This document shows, piece after piece, positions 1 through 6,369 of a stretch of 10,527 nt of DNA (position 1 is the stretch's first letter; each line of letters begins with the position of its first letter). The DNA comes from Bradyrhizobium sp. (GTDB lineage: Bacteria; Pseudomonadota; Alphaproteobacteria; Rhizobiales; Xanthobacteraceae): NCBI GenBank assembly GCA_025960445.1, contig JAICIT010000044.1:1-10527 (forward strand). The letters are read 5' to 3'. The position numbers and the translations under genes are program-made. The notes beneath the pieces are model-generated. The model worked only from the letters and a program-made list of their open reading frames with translations, did not search any database and was not told the DNA's origin.

Positions 1-1245
1 GCTCTGGCGCCAGGCTTCACGGGGCATCCGACCCTGCAACTGGCGATCGATGATGCTCGCCTGATGCTGCCCTATCTTGCTTTTGCAGGTCCGGTCACCG
101 TGATGATGGCGCTCTTGAATGCGCAACATCGATTTGCGCTCACCGCCTTCTCCCCGCTGCTGTTTAACCTCAGCTTGATTGCTGTGATGCTCGGGCTGCT
201 GGGGTTTCGACACGACCCGGCTACTGCTGCGCGAGTAATCGCAGTTACAGTCGGAGCGGCCGGGCTGCTGCAACTGACTATTCTGCTCGTGCGCCGCGGC
301 AGCAACGCTCCCCACCCGTTACGGATTTCGTTTGACGCGCAGATGCGCAGCTTTCTCGCCACGGCAATTCCGGGAATGCTCGCCAGTTGCGGGCCGCAAC
401 TGCTGATCATCGAAGGCGCCGTGATCGCGTCGAGTTCGCCCTCCGCGATATCGTGGCTGTATTTCGCCAATCGCCTGGTCGAGCTGCCGCTGGGCATTGT
501 CGGCGTTGCCATGGGCACAGTGCTGGTGCCGGAACTAACGCGTGCGCTGCGCAGCGACGATCGAACAGCCGTTGCCCACACGCAATCGCGCGCACTCGAG
601 CTCGCGGCGGGACTGGTATTGCCTGCAATGCTCGGCCTGATCGTGCTGAGCGAGCCCGTTGTCCGGATGCTGTTTCAGCACGGCGCCTTCACCGCATCGG
701 ATAGTGCCGATACGGCGCAGATATTGATCTGGCTCGCGCTCGGCCTGCCCGCTCACGTGCTGGTCAAGACACTGTCGCCGGCATTCTTTGCACGCCAGGA
801 TACGCTGACACCTTTGATGGCCACGCTGAAAGGATTGGCGGTCGCGATCGTCCTGGCTGTCGTCCTCAACCAGATAGCCGGCCCGTCCGGCATCGCCGCC
901 AGCGTCGCCTGTGGCGCCTGGAGCAGTGCGCTGGCCTTGATCCGGCGCGGTGCGGCGACATTCGGTTTCTCGATCGATGCCGTGGCGCGGCGGCGGCTGG
1001 CGCGCATAATCCTGGCGGCGGCGGCAATGGGCGGCCTGTTGTGGGCGTCGGCGCGGCTGGTCCTGGCAACAGAGGTGCATGCTCTCGCCAACGCCGCAGT
1101 TCTGATGATGCTGATCGCAGGCGCGGTGGCGATTTACGGCCTGCTTCTGGTCTTGTTGGGCGTCATCAGCTGGGACGAAGCACTTATCGGCCTCAGGCAA
1201 AACGCGCGCTCCGACTTGCGCGACCATGGCCCACGTGGCATGTGA
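1..1245 (+). CDS. murJ: MurJ/MviN lipid II flippase, 5' end cut off by window
   Basis: Integral inner-membrane protein of the MOP superfamily that moves lipid-linked peptidoglycan precursor (lipid II) from the cytoplasmic to the periplasmic face. The frame is already open at base 1, so the true start lies outside; 414 residues are visible of the roughly 510-530 usual for the family, which suggests about 100 N-terminal residues are missing. What remains is a series of long hydrophobic segments (roughly ten) separated by short polar or basic loops, with family-typical stretches such as MLPYLAFAGPV, WLYFANRLVELPLG and MGTVLVPELTRAL, the last two near residues 150-180 of the visible part. It ends in a short hydrophilic tail. 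trpS begins 60 bases downstream on the same strand, with no terminator between them, so co-transcription is possible. Family assignment is firm; flippase activity is known from the family, not shown here. Confidence 0.95.
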   Translation, partial: ALAPGFTGHPTLQLAIDDARLMLPYLAFAGPVTVMMALLNAQHRFALTAFSPLLFNLSLIAVMLGLLGFRHDPATAARVIAVTVGAAGLLQLTILLVRRGSNAPHPLRISFDAQMRSFLATAIPGMLASCGPQLLIIEGAVIASSSPSAISWLYFANRLVELPLGIVGVAMGTVLVPELTRALRSDDRTAVAHTQSRALELAAGLVLPAMLGLIVLSEPVVRMLFQHGAFTASDSADTAQILIWLALGLPAHVLVKTLSPAFFARQDTLTPLMATLKGLAVAIVLAVVLNQIAGPSGIAASVACGAWSSALALIRRGAATFGFSIDAVARRRLARIILAAAAMGGLLWASARLVLATEVHALANAAVLMMLIAGAVAIYGLLLVLLGVISWDEALIGLRQNARSDLRDHGPRGM

Positions 1246-1293
1246 CGGCGCGCCGCGCCCTTGCCAATTGATGGCGCGACGACAGGCAGGCGC

Positions 1294-1299
1294 GGGAAG
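1294..1299 (+). promoter_or_regulatory. Ribosome binding site deciding the trpS start
   Basis: GGGAAG lies six bases before the ATG at 1306. A longer in-frame reading from a TTG at 1261 has no comparable site and adds 15 residues unlike the family, so the ATG is preferred. Confidence 0.7.
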
Positions 1300-1305
1300 C
1301 TGATC

Positions 1306-2358
1306 ATGGCATTCGTTGAGCGGGTTTTTTCAGGCGTCCAACCGACCGGCAATCTGCATCTGGGCAATTACCTCGGTGCCATCGTTAATTTTGTTAAGCT
1401 GCAGGAAACGCATAATTGCCTGTACTGCGTGGTCGACATGCACGCGCTGACTCAGCCGGTTTCGGTGTGGGGCGGCCCGGCGGAACTGGCGCGCAACACC
1501 AGGGAAGTCACCGCCGCGTTCATCGCCAGCGGCATCGACGCGAAAAAGCACATCGTGTTCAATCAGAGCCAGGTGTCCGGCCATGCAGAACTGGCGTGGA
1601 TCTTCAATTGCGTTGCACGGGTCGGTTGGCTGAACCGCATGACGCAGTTCAAGGAGAAGGCCGGCAAGGACCGCGAGAATGCGTCCGTCGGTCTGTACGA
1701 TTATCCCGTGCTGATGGCGGCGGATATTCTGCTCTATCGAGCTACGCACGTTCCGGTCGGCGAGGACCAGAAGCAGCATCTTGAGCTCTCGCGCGATATC
1801 GCGCAGAAATTCAACAACGATTTTGGCGACTCGATACGCAGCCATGGCTTCAATGAGGGATTGTTCTTCCCGCAGCCGGAGCCACTGATTACTGGCCCGG
1901 CAACACGAGTGATGTCGCTGCGCGATGGCACCAAGAAGATGTCGAAATCGGATTCTTCAGATAACTCGCGCATCAATCTGACCGATGACGCCGACATCAT
2001 TGCGCAGAAGATCAGGAAGGCAAAGACTGATCCGGAACCACTGCCGTCGGAGGAAAAAGGTCTTGAGGCGCGCCCGGAGGCTGACAATCTCGTCGGCATC
2101 TTTGCCGCGCTGTCGGGCCGGACCAAGTCCGACGTCCTTGTCGAATTTGGCGGCGGCCAGTTTTCAAATTTCAAGAATTCACTGGTCGAGCTCTGCGTCG
2201 CAAAGCTATCGCCGATCGCCGCCGAGATGAAACGGCTGGTCGCGGATCCCGGCTACGTCGATTCGATCCTGATCGAGGGAGCAAACCGCGCCCGCGATAT
2301 CGCTGCCGAGACCATGAAATCGACCAAGGACATCGTCGGTTTCGTCCGGAAACACTGA
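1306..2358 (+). CDS. trpS: Tryptophanyl-tRNA synthetase
   Basis: Cytoplasmic class I aminoacyl-tRNA synthetase that activates tryptophan with ATP and charges tRNA-Trp. The 350-residue protein opens with [20 protein letters not shown], the TrpS form of the HIGH signature (HLGN at residues 18-21). The tryptophan-pocket region MAADILLY is at about 137-144, the GEDQ motif of the [10 protein letters not shown] stretch at 152-155, and the second class I signature KMSKS at 211-215. Length fits the bacterial family (about 330-350). The ATG at 1306 is chosen over a TTG at 1261 because it has GGGAAG six bases upstream and matches usual TrpS N-termini. It sits between murJ and a universal stress gene; 132 bases without a clear terminator follow it. 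I saw no TRAP-type or T-box control element before it. Confidence 0.97.
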   Translation: MAFVERVFSGVQPTGNLHLGNYLGAIVNFVKLQETHNCLYCVVDMHALTQPVSVWGGPAELARNTREVTAAFIASGIDAKKHIVFNQSQVSGHAELAWIFNCVARVGWLNRMTQFKEKAGKDRENASVGLYDYPVLMAADILLYRATHVPVGEDQKQHLELSRDIAQKFNNDFGDSIRSHGFNEGLFFPQPEPLITGPATRVMSLRDGTKKMSKSDSSDNSRINLTDDADIIAQKIRKAKTDPEPLPSEEKGLEARPEADNLVGIFAALSGRTKSDVLVEFGGGQFSNFKNSLVELCVAKLSPIAAEMKRLVADPGYVDSILIEGANRARDIAAETMKSTKDIVGFVRKH

Positions 2359-2439
2359 TTTCGGCGATTTGCGCGGCTTGTTAGCTTTCAATCAGCAACC
2401 GCTCCATTGGTGAACGCCGCTCGCGCTGCGCTTGTCGAG

Positions 2440-2479
2440 CATGGCTGGGTCATGGCAGCATAGGGTCCGCTTGGCAGCA
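2440..2479 (+). repeat. Imperfect short direct repeats upstream of usp
   Basis: CATGGC occurs at 2440-2445 and again at 2451-2456, and TGGCAGCA occurs at 2453-2460 and 2472-2479. The copies are 11 and 19 bases apart and lie in the 132-base gap between trpS and usp, ending 11 bases before the usp ATG. They could be protein binding sites or chance; nothing further in the gap (2359-2490) is recognisable. Confidence 0.35.
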
Positions 2480-2490
2480 CCGGGACATGC

Positions 2491-2985
2491 ATGACCAAAC
2501 AGCGACGAAGCTATGAGACGGGTCACAAGCCAAAATGTCTGGTTATCGTAGATGACACCGCGGAATGGGACCGCGCGGTCTATTACGCCAGCCGCTGGGC
2601 GATCCGGGCCGCTGGCGGCGTGGTAATGCTGCGCATCATCGAGACAGAAGACCAGAACCAGCAATGGCTCGGGGTCGCTGAGGTGATGCGCGCCGAGGCC
2701 CACGAGGAGGCCAACGCCGCGCTTGATCGCGCCGCCGGCCGAGCGAATGGGATTGCCGCGATTACGCCCGAACGCGTTATCCGCGAAGGCGATCCGGCTG
2801 AGCAGATCATCGACGTTATAGATAACGACGTCGATATTTCGATGCTGGTGCTGGCGGCCAATCCGGGACCCGAAGGTCCCGGCCCACTGATCACGATCAT
2901 GGCCAAGACGGTCGGCTCGTTCCCGATTCCGGTTACCATCGTGCCAGGCGATCTGAGCGACGAGGCGATCGACGCGTTGTCCTGA
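2491..2985 (+). CDS. Universal stress protein, UspA family
   Basis: Single-domain cytoplasmic protein of 164 residues in the UspA family. The fold is visible as an N-terminal strand ending in aspartates (KCLVIVDDT, D21-D22, where nucleotide-binding members place their first conserved Asp), a long helix (about 26-41), strand VVMLRII (44-50), helix-rich middle, strand DISMLVLA (115-122) and the C-terminal FPIPVTIVP (144-152). The nucleotide-binding loop expected after strand 4 (G-x2-G-x9-G-S/T) is present only loosely: NPGPEGPGP is followed by TVGS at a spacing that does not match the consensus exactly. ATP binding is therefore uncertain. The ATG has GGGA five bases upstream. The family has stress-survival roles, but the specific role here cannot be read from sequence. 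It stands alone between trpS and nfuA, with gaps of about 130-150 bases on both sides. Confidence 0.88.
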   Translation: MTKQRRSYETGHKPKCLVIVDDTAEWDRAVYYASRWAIRAAGGVVMLRIIETEDQNQQWLGVAEVMRAEAHEEANAALDRAAGRANGIAAITPERVIREGDPAEQIIDVIDNDVDISMLVLAANPGPEGPGPLITIMAKTVGSFPIPVTIVPGDLSDEAIDALS

Positions 2986-3032
2986 TCCGTGTCATGCGCT
3001 TATGTTTTCCGGCCTTAGACGTTTGATACCGC

Positions 3033-3052
3033 TGCGGAAACCCTGCTCCGCA
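3033..3052 (+). terminator. Weak hairpin after usp, possible terminator
   Basis: TGCGGA (3033-3038) and TCCGCA (3047-3052) form a six-pair stem with an eight-base loop, 48 bases after the usp stop. No T-run follows, so it is not a classical intrinsic terminator. Confidence 0.2.
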
Positions 3053-3100
3053 CCCCTTGATCGTGCATCCGCGGTCGCCATCTGCTAGGTATCGCTCACG

Positions 3101-3119
3101 CGCCGGCCTTGAACCGGCG
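3101..3119 (+). repeat. Perfect inverted repeat in the nfuA leader
   Basis: CGCCGG (3101-3106) and CCGGCG (3114-3119) form a six-pair GC stem around a seven-base loop. It ends five bases before the nfuA ribosome binding site (GGAG, 3125-3128), and a third CGCCGG copy (3121-3126) overlaps that site. Read on the minus strand, the loop is TTCAAGG between GCCGG and CCGGC, the geometry of a tRNA T-arm; the rest of a tRNA is absent. The function is unknown; a leader hairpin that affects nfuA translation is one option. Confidence 0.45.
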
Positions 3120-3134
3120 ACGCCGGAGAAACCC

Positions 3135-3704
3135 ATGTTCATCCAGACCGAAGCCACCCCTAATCCCGCCACCCTCAAGTTCATTCCGGGGCGTATCGTC
3201 CTCGACAGCGGCACCATGGAATTTACCAGCCGCGAATCCGCGGCGCGCTCGCCACTGGCGGAGCGATTGTTCAGCATTCCCGGCGTGACCAGCGTGTTCT
3301 ACGGCTCCGATTTCGTCACGGTGACGAGAGACGGGAGCGACTGGCAACACATGAAACCGGCAATCCTCGGCGCCATCATGGAACACTATATGTCAGGCGC
3401 GCCGCTGCTCGCCGATGGCACCGTCGCAAATGACGACGCAGCCGATGAGGACGACGAATTCTTTAACGAAGCGGACGCCGAGACGGTGGAGATGATCAAG
3501 GATCTGATCGAAACCCGGGTGCGTCCGGCTGTCGCCAACGACGGCGGCGACATTACTTTTCGTGGATTCAAGGATGGCGTCGTCTATCTCAACATGAAGG
3601 GTTCCTGCTCAGGATGCCCGTCATCCACAGCGACTCTGCAGCACGGCATTCAGAATCTGCTGCGACATTTCGTGCCGGACGTGGTCGAAGTCCGGCCGAT
3701 GTGA
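3135..3704 (+). CDS. nfuA: NfuA-type Fe-S cluster carrier (Nfu_N + NifU C-terminal domain)
   Basis: Cytoplasmic scaffold/carrier that holds a [4Fe-4S] cluster and passes it to target enzymes. The 189-residue protein has an N-terminal Nfu_N domain (about 1-88, beginning with the typical MFIQTEATPNPATLKFIPG), an acidic linker (about 97-116) and a C-terminal NifU-like domain (about 115-187) with NDGGDI at 135-140 and the cluster-binding CSGC at residues 158-161. The ATG at 3135 is chosen because it starts at the conserved N-terminus and has GGAG six bases before it; a longer frame from 3057 would only translate the leader. This Nfu_N architecture is the one common in alphaproteobacteria and mitochondria (NFU1-like), and differs from E. 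coli NfuA, whose N-terminal domain is a degenerate A-type fold. tsaB follows after 28 bases. A client, MiaB, is encoded 2.7 kb downstream. Confidence 0.95.
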   Translation: MFIQTEATPNPATLKFIPGRIVLDSGTMEFTSRESAARSPLAERLFSIPGVTSVFYGSDFVTVTRDGSDWQHMKPAILGAIMEHYMSGAPLLADGTVANDDAADEDDEFFNEADAETVEMIKDLIETRVRPAVANDGGDITFRGFKDGVVYLNMKGSCSGCPSSTATLQHGIQNLLRHFVPDVVEVRPM

Positions 3705-3732
3705 TGCCGGCAGCGGCGGACAGCGCGGCCCC

Positions 3733-4431
3733 ATGCTGATCCTGGCCATCGATACCGCGCTGGATGCCTGCTCCGCCGGCGTTCTCGACGCTGACGCGGG
3801 CCAGCTGATCGCGCTGGAATCGCAACCCATGAAACGCGGTCACGCCGAAGCACTGATGCCGCTGATCCAACGGGTGATGGACCAATCCGGCATCGCTTTC
3901 GCAACTCTCGACCGAATAGCGGTTACCACCGGTCCCGGCAGCTTCACCGGACTTCGGGTCGGACTTTCGGCTGCGCGCGGGATTGGATTGGCGGCGCACA
4001 AGCCGGTGGTCGGACTGACCACGCTGACTGCCTATGCCGCTCCGATCGTCGGCCAAAACGCCGAACAGCCGATCATCTCGGCGATCGATGCGCGGCACGA
4101 TCACGTTTATTTTCAGGTGGTCGCCGGCAACGGCGCCTCGCTGGTCCTGCCGCAAGTTGCATCAATTGACGCGGCACTCGACGCCTCGCGTTTCGGCGCG
4201 CCATATCTGGTCGGTAACGCCGCCAACATTCTGGCGGACCGCTGGCCCACCGATGCGCCGCAGCCATTAAAAGTGGACCCGCAACCGGCGCCGGATATCG
4301 CCTGGGTCGCGTGGCTGGGCGCTGCCGTCAGCCCCGACACCCCGTCGCCGCGACCGTTCTATTTGCGAGCGCCCGACGCCAAACCGCCAGCCGACCCGCT
4401 GGTTAGATCGTCCCTGTCATCGCAGCCATGA
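3733..4431 (+). CDS. tsaB: TsaB, tRNA t6A37 biosynthesis partner of TsaD
   Basis: TsaB (formerly YeaZ) is a catalytically inactive ASKHA-fold protein that, with TsaD and TsaE, transfers threonylcarbamoyl from threonylcarbamoyl-AMP to A37 of ANN-decoding tRNAs. The 232-residue protein starts LILAIDTALDACSAGVLD, matching the first ASKHA strand pair, and has the family signature TTGPGSFTGLRVGLSAARG around residues 65-83 (GPGSFTG at 67-73). PRPFYLRAPDAK near the C-terminus is also typical. The start has no strong ribosome site. An ATG overlapping the nfuA stop (3704) is in another frame, so 3733 is the only reasonable start. It overlaps rimI by ATGA, indicating translational coupling; tsaB-rimI pairing is widespread in bacteria. 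tsaD and tsaE are not in the window. Confidence 0.94.
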   Translation: MLILAIDTALDACSAGVLDADAGQLIALESQPMKRGHAEALMPLIQRVMDQSGIAFATLDRIAVTTGPGSFTGLRVGLSAARGIGLAAHKPVVGLTTLTAYAAPIVGQNAEQPIISAIDARHDHVYFQVVAGNGASLVLPQVASIDAALDASRFGAPYLVGNAANILADRWPTDAPQPLKVDPQPAPDIAWVAWLGAAVSPDTPSPRPFYLRAPDAKPPADPLVRSSLSSQP

Positions 4432-4913
4432 TGGCGTGGCTCTCTGAAATGTGGAGCGGCGGAACCGCGGCGGTCGAGCCGGCAACCCTGCGCGATGCCC
4501 CCCGTTTGGCGCAGTTGCACGCCGCCTCATTTCACCGAGGTTGGAGCGAAAGCGAATTCGAGGCCATGCTGACCGAGCGCAACACGCTGGTGCATCGCCT
4601 GAGAGTCGGACGCAAGATTATCGGTTTTGCGGCTTCACGGATGGCGGCGGACGAGGCCGAAATTCTTTCGGTTGCGATTGCCGGGAGCCATCGCGGCCGC
4701 GGCTTCTCGCATAGCCTATTGCTGACGCATCTCGGCCATCTCGCCGGGCGCGGCGTACGCAGCGTGTTCCTCGAAGTCGAGGAACATAATCAGCCGGCGC
4801 GGCGGCTCTATGAGCGCGCGGGATTTGCAATCGCAGGGCGCCGCGAGCGCTATTATCACCAGGACGGTGGAAAAGAATTGAATGCCGTTCTGATGCGCCG
4901 CGACTTGTCGTGA
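4428..4913 (+). CDS. rimI: RimI-type ribosomal protein N-acetyltransferase (GNAT)
   Basis: GNAT-fold acetyltransferase using acetyl-CoA; the family reference enzyme acetylates the N-terminal alanine of ribosomal protein S18. In this 161-residue protein the acetyl-CoA pyrophosphate loop is RGRGFS (residues 89-94), and LEVEEHN (115-121) plus RRLYERAGF (125-133) match E. coli RimI around its proposed catalytic pair Glu103/Tyr115, here E116 and Y128. The C-terminal RYYHQDGGKELNAVLM also matches RimI. The loop deviates slightly from Q/R-x-x-G-x-G/A because the last position is Ser. The start at 4428 overlaps the tsaB stop; a second ATG immediately follows at 4431 and either could be used. Some 15-20 residues precede the core domain. 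Substrate is inferred from family and the tsaB neighbour; other small GNAT substrates are not excluded. Confidence 0.9.
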   Translation: MMAWLSEMWSGGTAAVEPATLRDAPRLAQLHAASFHRGWSESEFEAMLTERNTLVHRLRVGRKIIGFAASRMAADEAEILSVAIAGSHRGRGFSHSLLLTHLGHLAGRGVRSVFLEVEEHNQPARRLYERAGFAIAGRRERYYHQDGGKELNAVLMRRDLS

Positions 4914-4960
4914 CCCCCGCGCGGTGGCACAAGGGACATAGAGTTCTATTGATAAAAATG

Positions 4961-4982
4961 CGATCCGGTCTACGTGGGATCG
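4961..4982. promoter_or_regulatory. Inverted repeat upstream of fur/mur, candidate operator
   Basis: CGATCC (4961-4966) and GGATCG (4977-4982) are perfect inverted copies ten bases apart. The repeat ends 24 bases before a TATAAT sequence, so a bound protein would cover the -35 region of that promoter. It could also act as a hairpin after rimI, though no T-run follows. It does not obviously match a Fur or Mur box that I know. Confidence 0.3.
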
Positions 4983-5006
4983 AAGCTCCATCTAAATCAA
5001 GCGGCG

Positions 5007-5012
5007 TATAAT
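5007..5012 (+). promoter_or_regulatory. Candidate -10 box for fur/mur
   Basis: A perfect TATAAT in an otherwise GC-rich 184-base gap between rimI and fur/mur. No good -35 (TTGACA-like) lies 16-18 bases upstream, where AGCTCC is found. If it is used, the transcript would have a leader of about 80 bases. Confidence 0.4.
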
Positions 5013-5097
5013 TCGTGGTCGCACCGCTTACAAGCTCTGATCGGGCCTGAGGACATGCGTTGGACGAACTTGCGCTGCTAGGCGAAGGCAATATCCG

Positions 5098-5547
5098 ATG
5101 ACCGCACTGAAAACCCCGCCTGCGTCCAAGGCAACCGGAATCGAAGCCCGTTGCGCCGCCACCGGTATGCGCATGACCGAACAGCGCCGCGTTATCGCGC
5201 GAGTCCTGGCGGAAGCAGCCGATCATCCCGATGTTGAGGAGCTTTACCGGCGTTGCGTTATCGTGGACGACAAGATTTCAATTTCAACCGTATACCGAAC
5301 GGTGAAACTGTTCGAGGACGCCGGAATTATAGAACGGCATGACTTCCGCGAGGGCCGCGCCCGCTACGAGCAAATGCGTGATAGCCATCACGATCATCTG
5401 ATCAATCTGCGCGACGGCAAGGTGATCGAATTCACCAACGAAGAAATCGAAAAGCTGCAGGCCGAAATTGCCCGCAAGCTCGGCTACAAACTCGTCGATC
5501 ACCGGCTGGAATTGTACTGCATTCCGCTGGACGACGACAACTCCTGA
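5098..5547 (+). CDS. fur: Fur-family metal-responsive repressor, Fur/Mur type
   Basis: Dimeric DNA-binding regulator of metal homeostasis. The 149-residue protein has an N-terminal winged helix (about 16-90) with TEQRRVIARVL, the recognition-helix region ISISTVYRTVKLFEDAGII (60-78) and the C-terminal metal-binding/dimer domain. The HHDH motif is at 97-100 and continues HLINLRDGKVIEF. The two cysteines found here in E. coli Fur (C93/C96) are replaced by N103 and D106, so the structural CxxC zinc site is absent; the only cysteines are C19, C53 and C141. In rhizobia this form (Mur; Fur in Bradyrhizobium) responds to manganese as well as or instead of iron. It is not Irr, as the heme motif GCPxH is missing. 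AAGG lies nine bases before the ATG. A HAD phosphatase follows after two bases. Mn versus Fe sensing is inferred. Confidence 0.93.
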   Translation: MTALKTPPASKATGIEARCAATGMRMTEQRRVIARVLAEAADHPDVEELYRRCVIVDDKISISTVYRTVKLFEDAGIIERHDFREGRARYEQMRDSHHDHLINLRDGKVIEFTNEEIEKLQAEIARKLGYKLVDHRLELYCIPLDDDNS

Positions 5548-5549
5548 GC

Positions 5550-6233
5550 TTGCAAGGTTTGTCCTCAAAATTTGACCTTGTCATTTTCGACTGCGATGGC
5601 GTGCTCGTCGACAGCGAAGTCATTTCGTGCCGCGCGCATTCTGAAATGCTGACGCGTCACGGTTATCCCATCACCTCCGATGAGGTGCTTGCCCGATTTC
5701 TCGGCGTCTCGGATCGCGAGGCGCGATCGATCATCGAAGCTGAACTTGGCCGCAGTCTGCCGGATGATTTTGAAACTCAGGTCAAGGAAGCCACGCTGCA
5801 ATTCTATGCGGGCGATCTGCAGGCGATTTCCAATGTCGGCGAAGCGATCGGATCGATTGCACTGCCAAAGTGCGTGGCTTCCAGCGGCACGCCCGAGAAA
5901 ATTCAGCACGGGCTTGTCTGCGCCGGGCTGTACGATCTGCTCGCCCCGCATATTTTCTCCGCCTCACAGGTCGCGCGCGGCAAGCCTGCACCGGATCTGT
6001 TTCTGTTCGCCGCCGAACAGATGCAGGTGACGCCGTCACGATGCGTCGTGATCGAGGACAGTCTGCCTGGCGTGGCCGCCGCCCGGGCCGCCGGCATGAT
6101 CGTGCTCGGCTTCCATGGCGGCAGCCATTGCCGCGCCGGTCACGGCGATGCCCTGCGCAACGGGGGCGCGCAGATGATTTTCGACGATATGCGGCGATTG
6201 CCCGCTCTCATCCTGGATTTTCAGGCGCATTGA
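5550..6233 (+). CDS. HAD-superfamily phosphatase, beta-phosphoglucomutase-like
   Basis: Soluble haloacid dehalogenase-type hydrolase, 227 residues, with all four HAD motifs: I, FDCDGVLVDSE with nucleophile D14 and acid D16; II, VASSGT with S111/S112; III, K145 in GKPAPD; IV, IEDS with E169-D170. A helical cap (about 22-90) between motifs I and II places it in the beta-phosphoglucomutase/6-phosphogluconate phosphatase-like subgroup. The substrate is most likely a small phosphorylated sugar or metabolite, but cannot be named. The start is uncertain: TTG at 5550 is two bases after the fur/mur stop and has no clear ribosome site, while TTG at 5559 is an alternative that keeps the whole fold. The tight spacing suggests translational coupling to the regulator. 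Mg2+ is the usual HAD cofactor. The next gene, miaB, is 136 bases away. Confidence 0.87.
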   Translation: MQGLSSKFDLVIFDCDGVLVDSEVISCRAHSEMLTRHGYPITSDEVLARFLGVSDREARSIIEAELGRSLPDDFETQVKEATLQFYAGDLQAISNVGEAIGSIALPKCVASSGTPEKIQHGLVCAGLYDLLAPHIFSASQVARGKPAPDLFLFAAEQMQVTPSRCVVIEDSLPGVAAARAAGMIVLGFHGGSHCRAGHGDALRNGGAQMIFDDMRRLPALILDFQAH

Positions 6234-6347
6234 CCGGCCCTCGCACGAGACAGCGATACGGGTCGGAAAAGGCTGGTTCTGCGCGATTCCGCGTGACCCT
6301 GCCGCTGGAATGATGGCCTCACACACTGGCTTTTCGCCGCTTTAGGC

Positions 6348-6353
6348 TATATT
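6348..6353 (+). promoter_or_regulatory. Possible -10 box before miaB
   Basis: TATATT within TTTAGGCTATATTTGAGG, an AT-rich patch in the otherwise GC-rich gap 6234-6369, 16 bases before the miaB ATG. No convincing -35 is visible (ACTGGC at the proper distance). If used with the 6370 start, the leader would be only about ten bases; the later in-frame ATG at 6403 would then be a plausible alternative start. Confidence 0.28.
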
Positions 6354-6369
6354 TGAGGCCGGCGCCGCC

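Noticed and set aside
535..1227. Long minus-strand open frame inside murJ (230 residues), and similar antisense frames in trpS, miaB and other genes
   Set aside because: Low-complexity, Arg/Gln/Ala-rich translations typical of the antisense of GC-rich genes; no domain recognisable and fully covered by well-supported genes.
1247..1254. Perfect palindrome GGCGCGCC after the murJ stop
   Set aside because: An eight-base GC palindrome is expected by chance in DNA this GC-rich, and no T-run or repeat partner supports a function.
1321..1331. Run of six T in the early codons of trpS (and another in miaB near 6825) as slippage or terminator sites
   Set aside because: No hairpin precedes either run, and the reading frames continue normally with conserved protein sequence on both sides.
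3011..3062. Search for an iron-responsive site (ICE, Fur or RirA-like) and a TTGATC -35 box before nfuA
   Set aside because: TTAGAC and TTGATC are present, but without the dyad needed for an ICE and without a -10 at a workable distance.
3057..3134. N-terminal extension of NfuA reading MIVHPRSP...RAGLEPATPEKP
   Set aside because: It translates the leader and hairpin; RAGLEPATP-like strings commonly arise from translating T-arm-like or noncoding DNA. The conserved NfuA start is at 3135 with its own ribosome site.
3060..3175. Possible tRNA gene on the minus strand around the T-arm-like hairpin
   Set aside because: No matching acceptor stem, anticodon arm or CCA end is found at the proper distances; most of it would lie inside nfuA.
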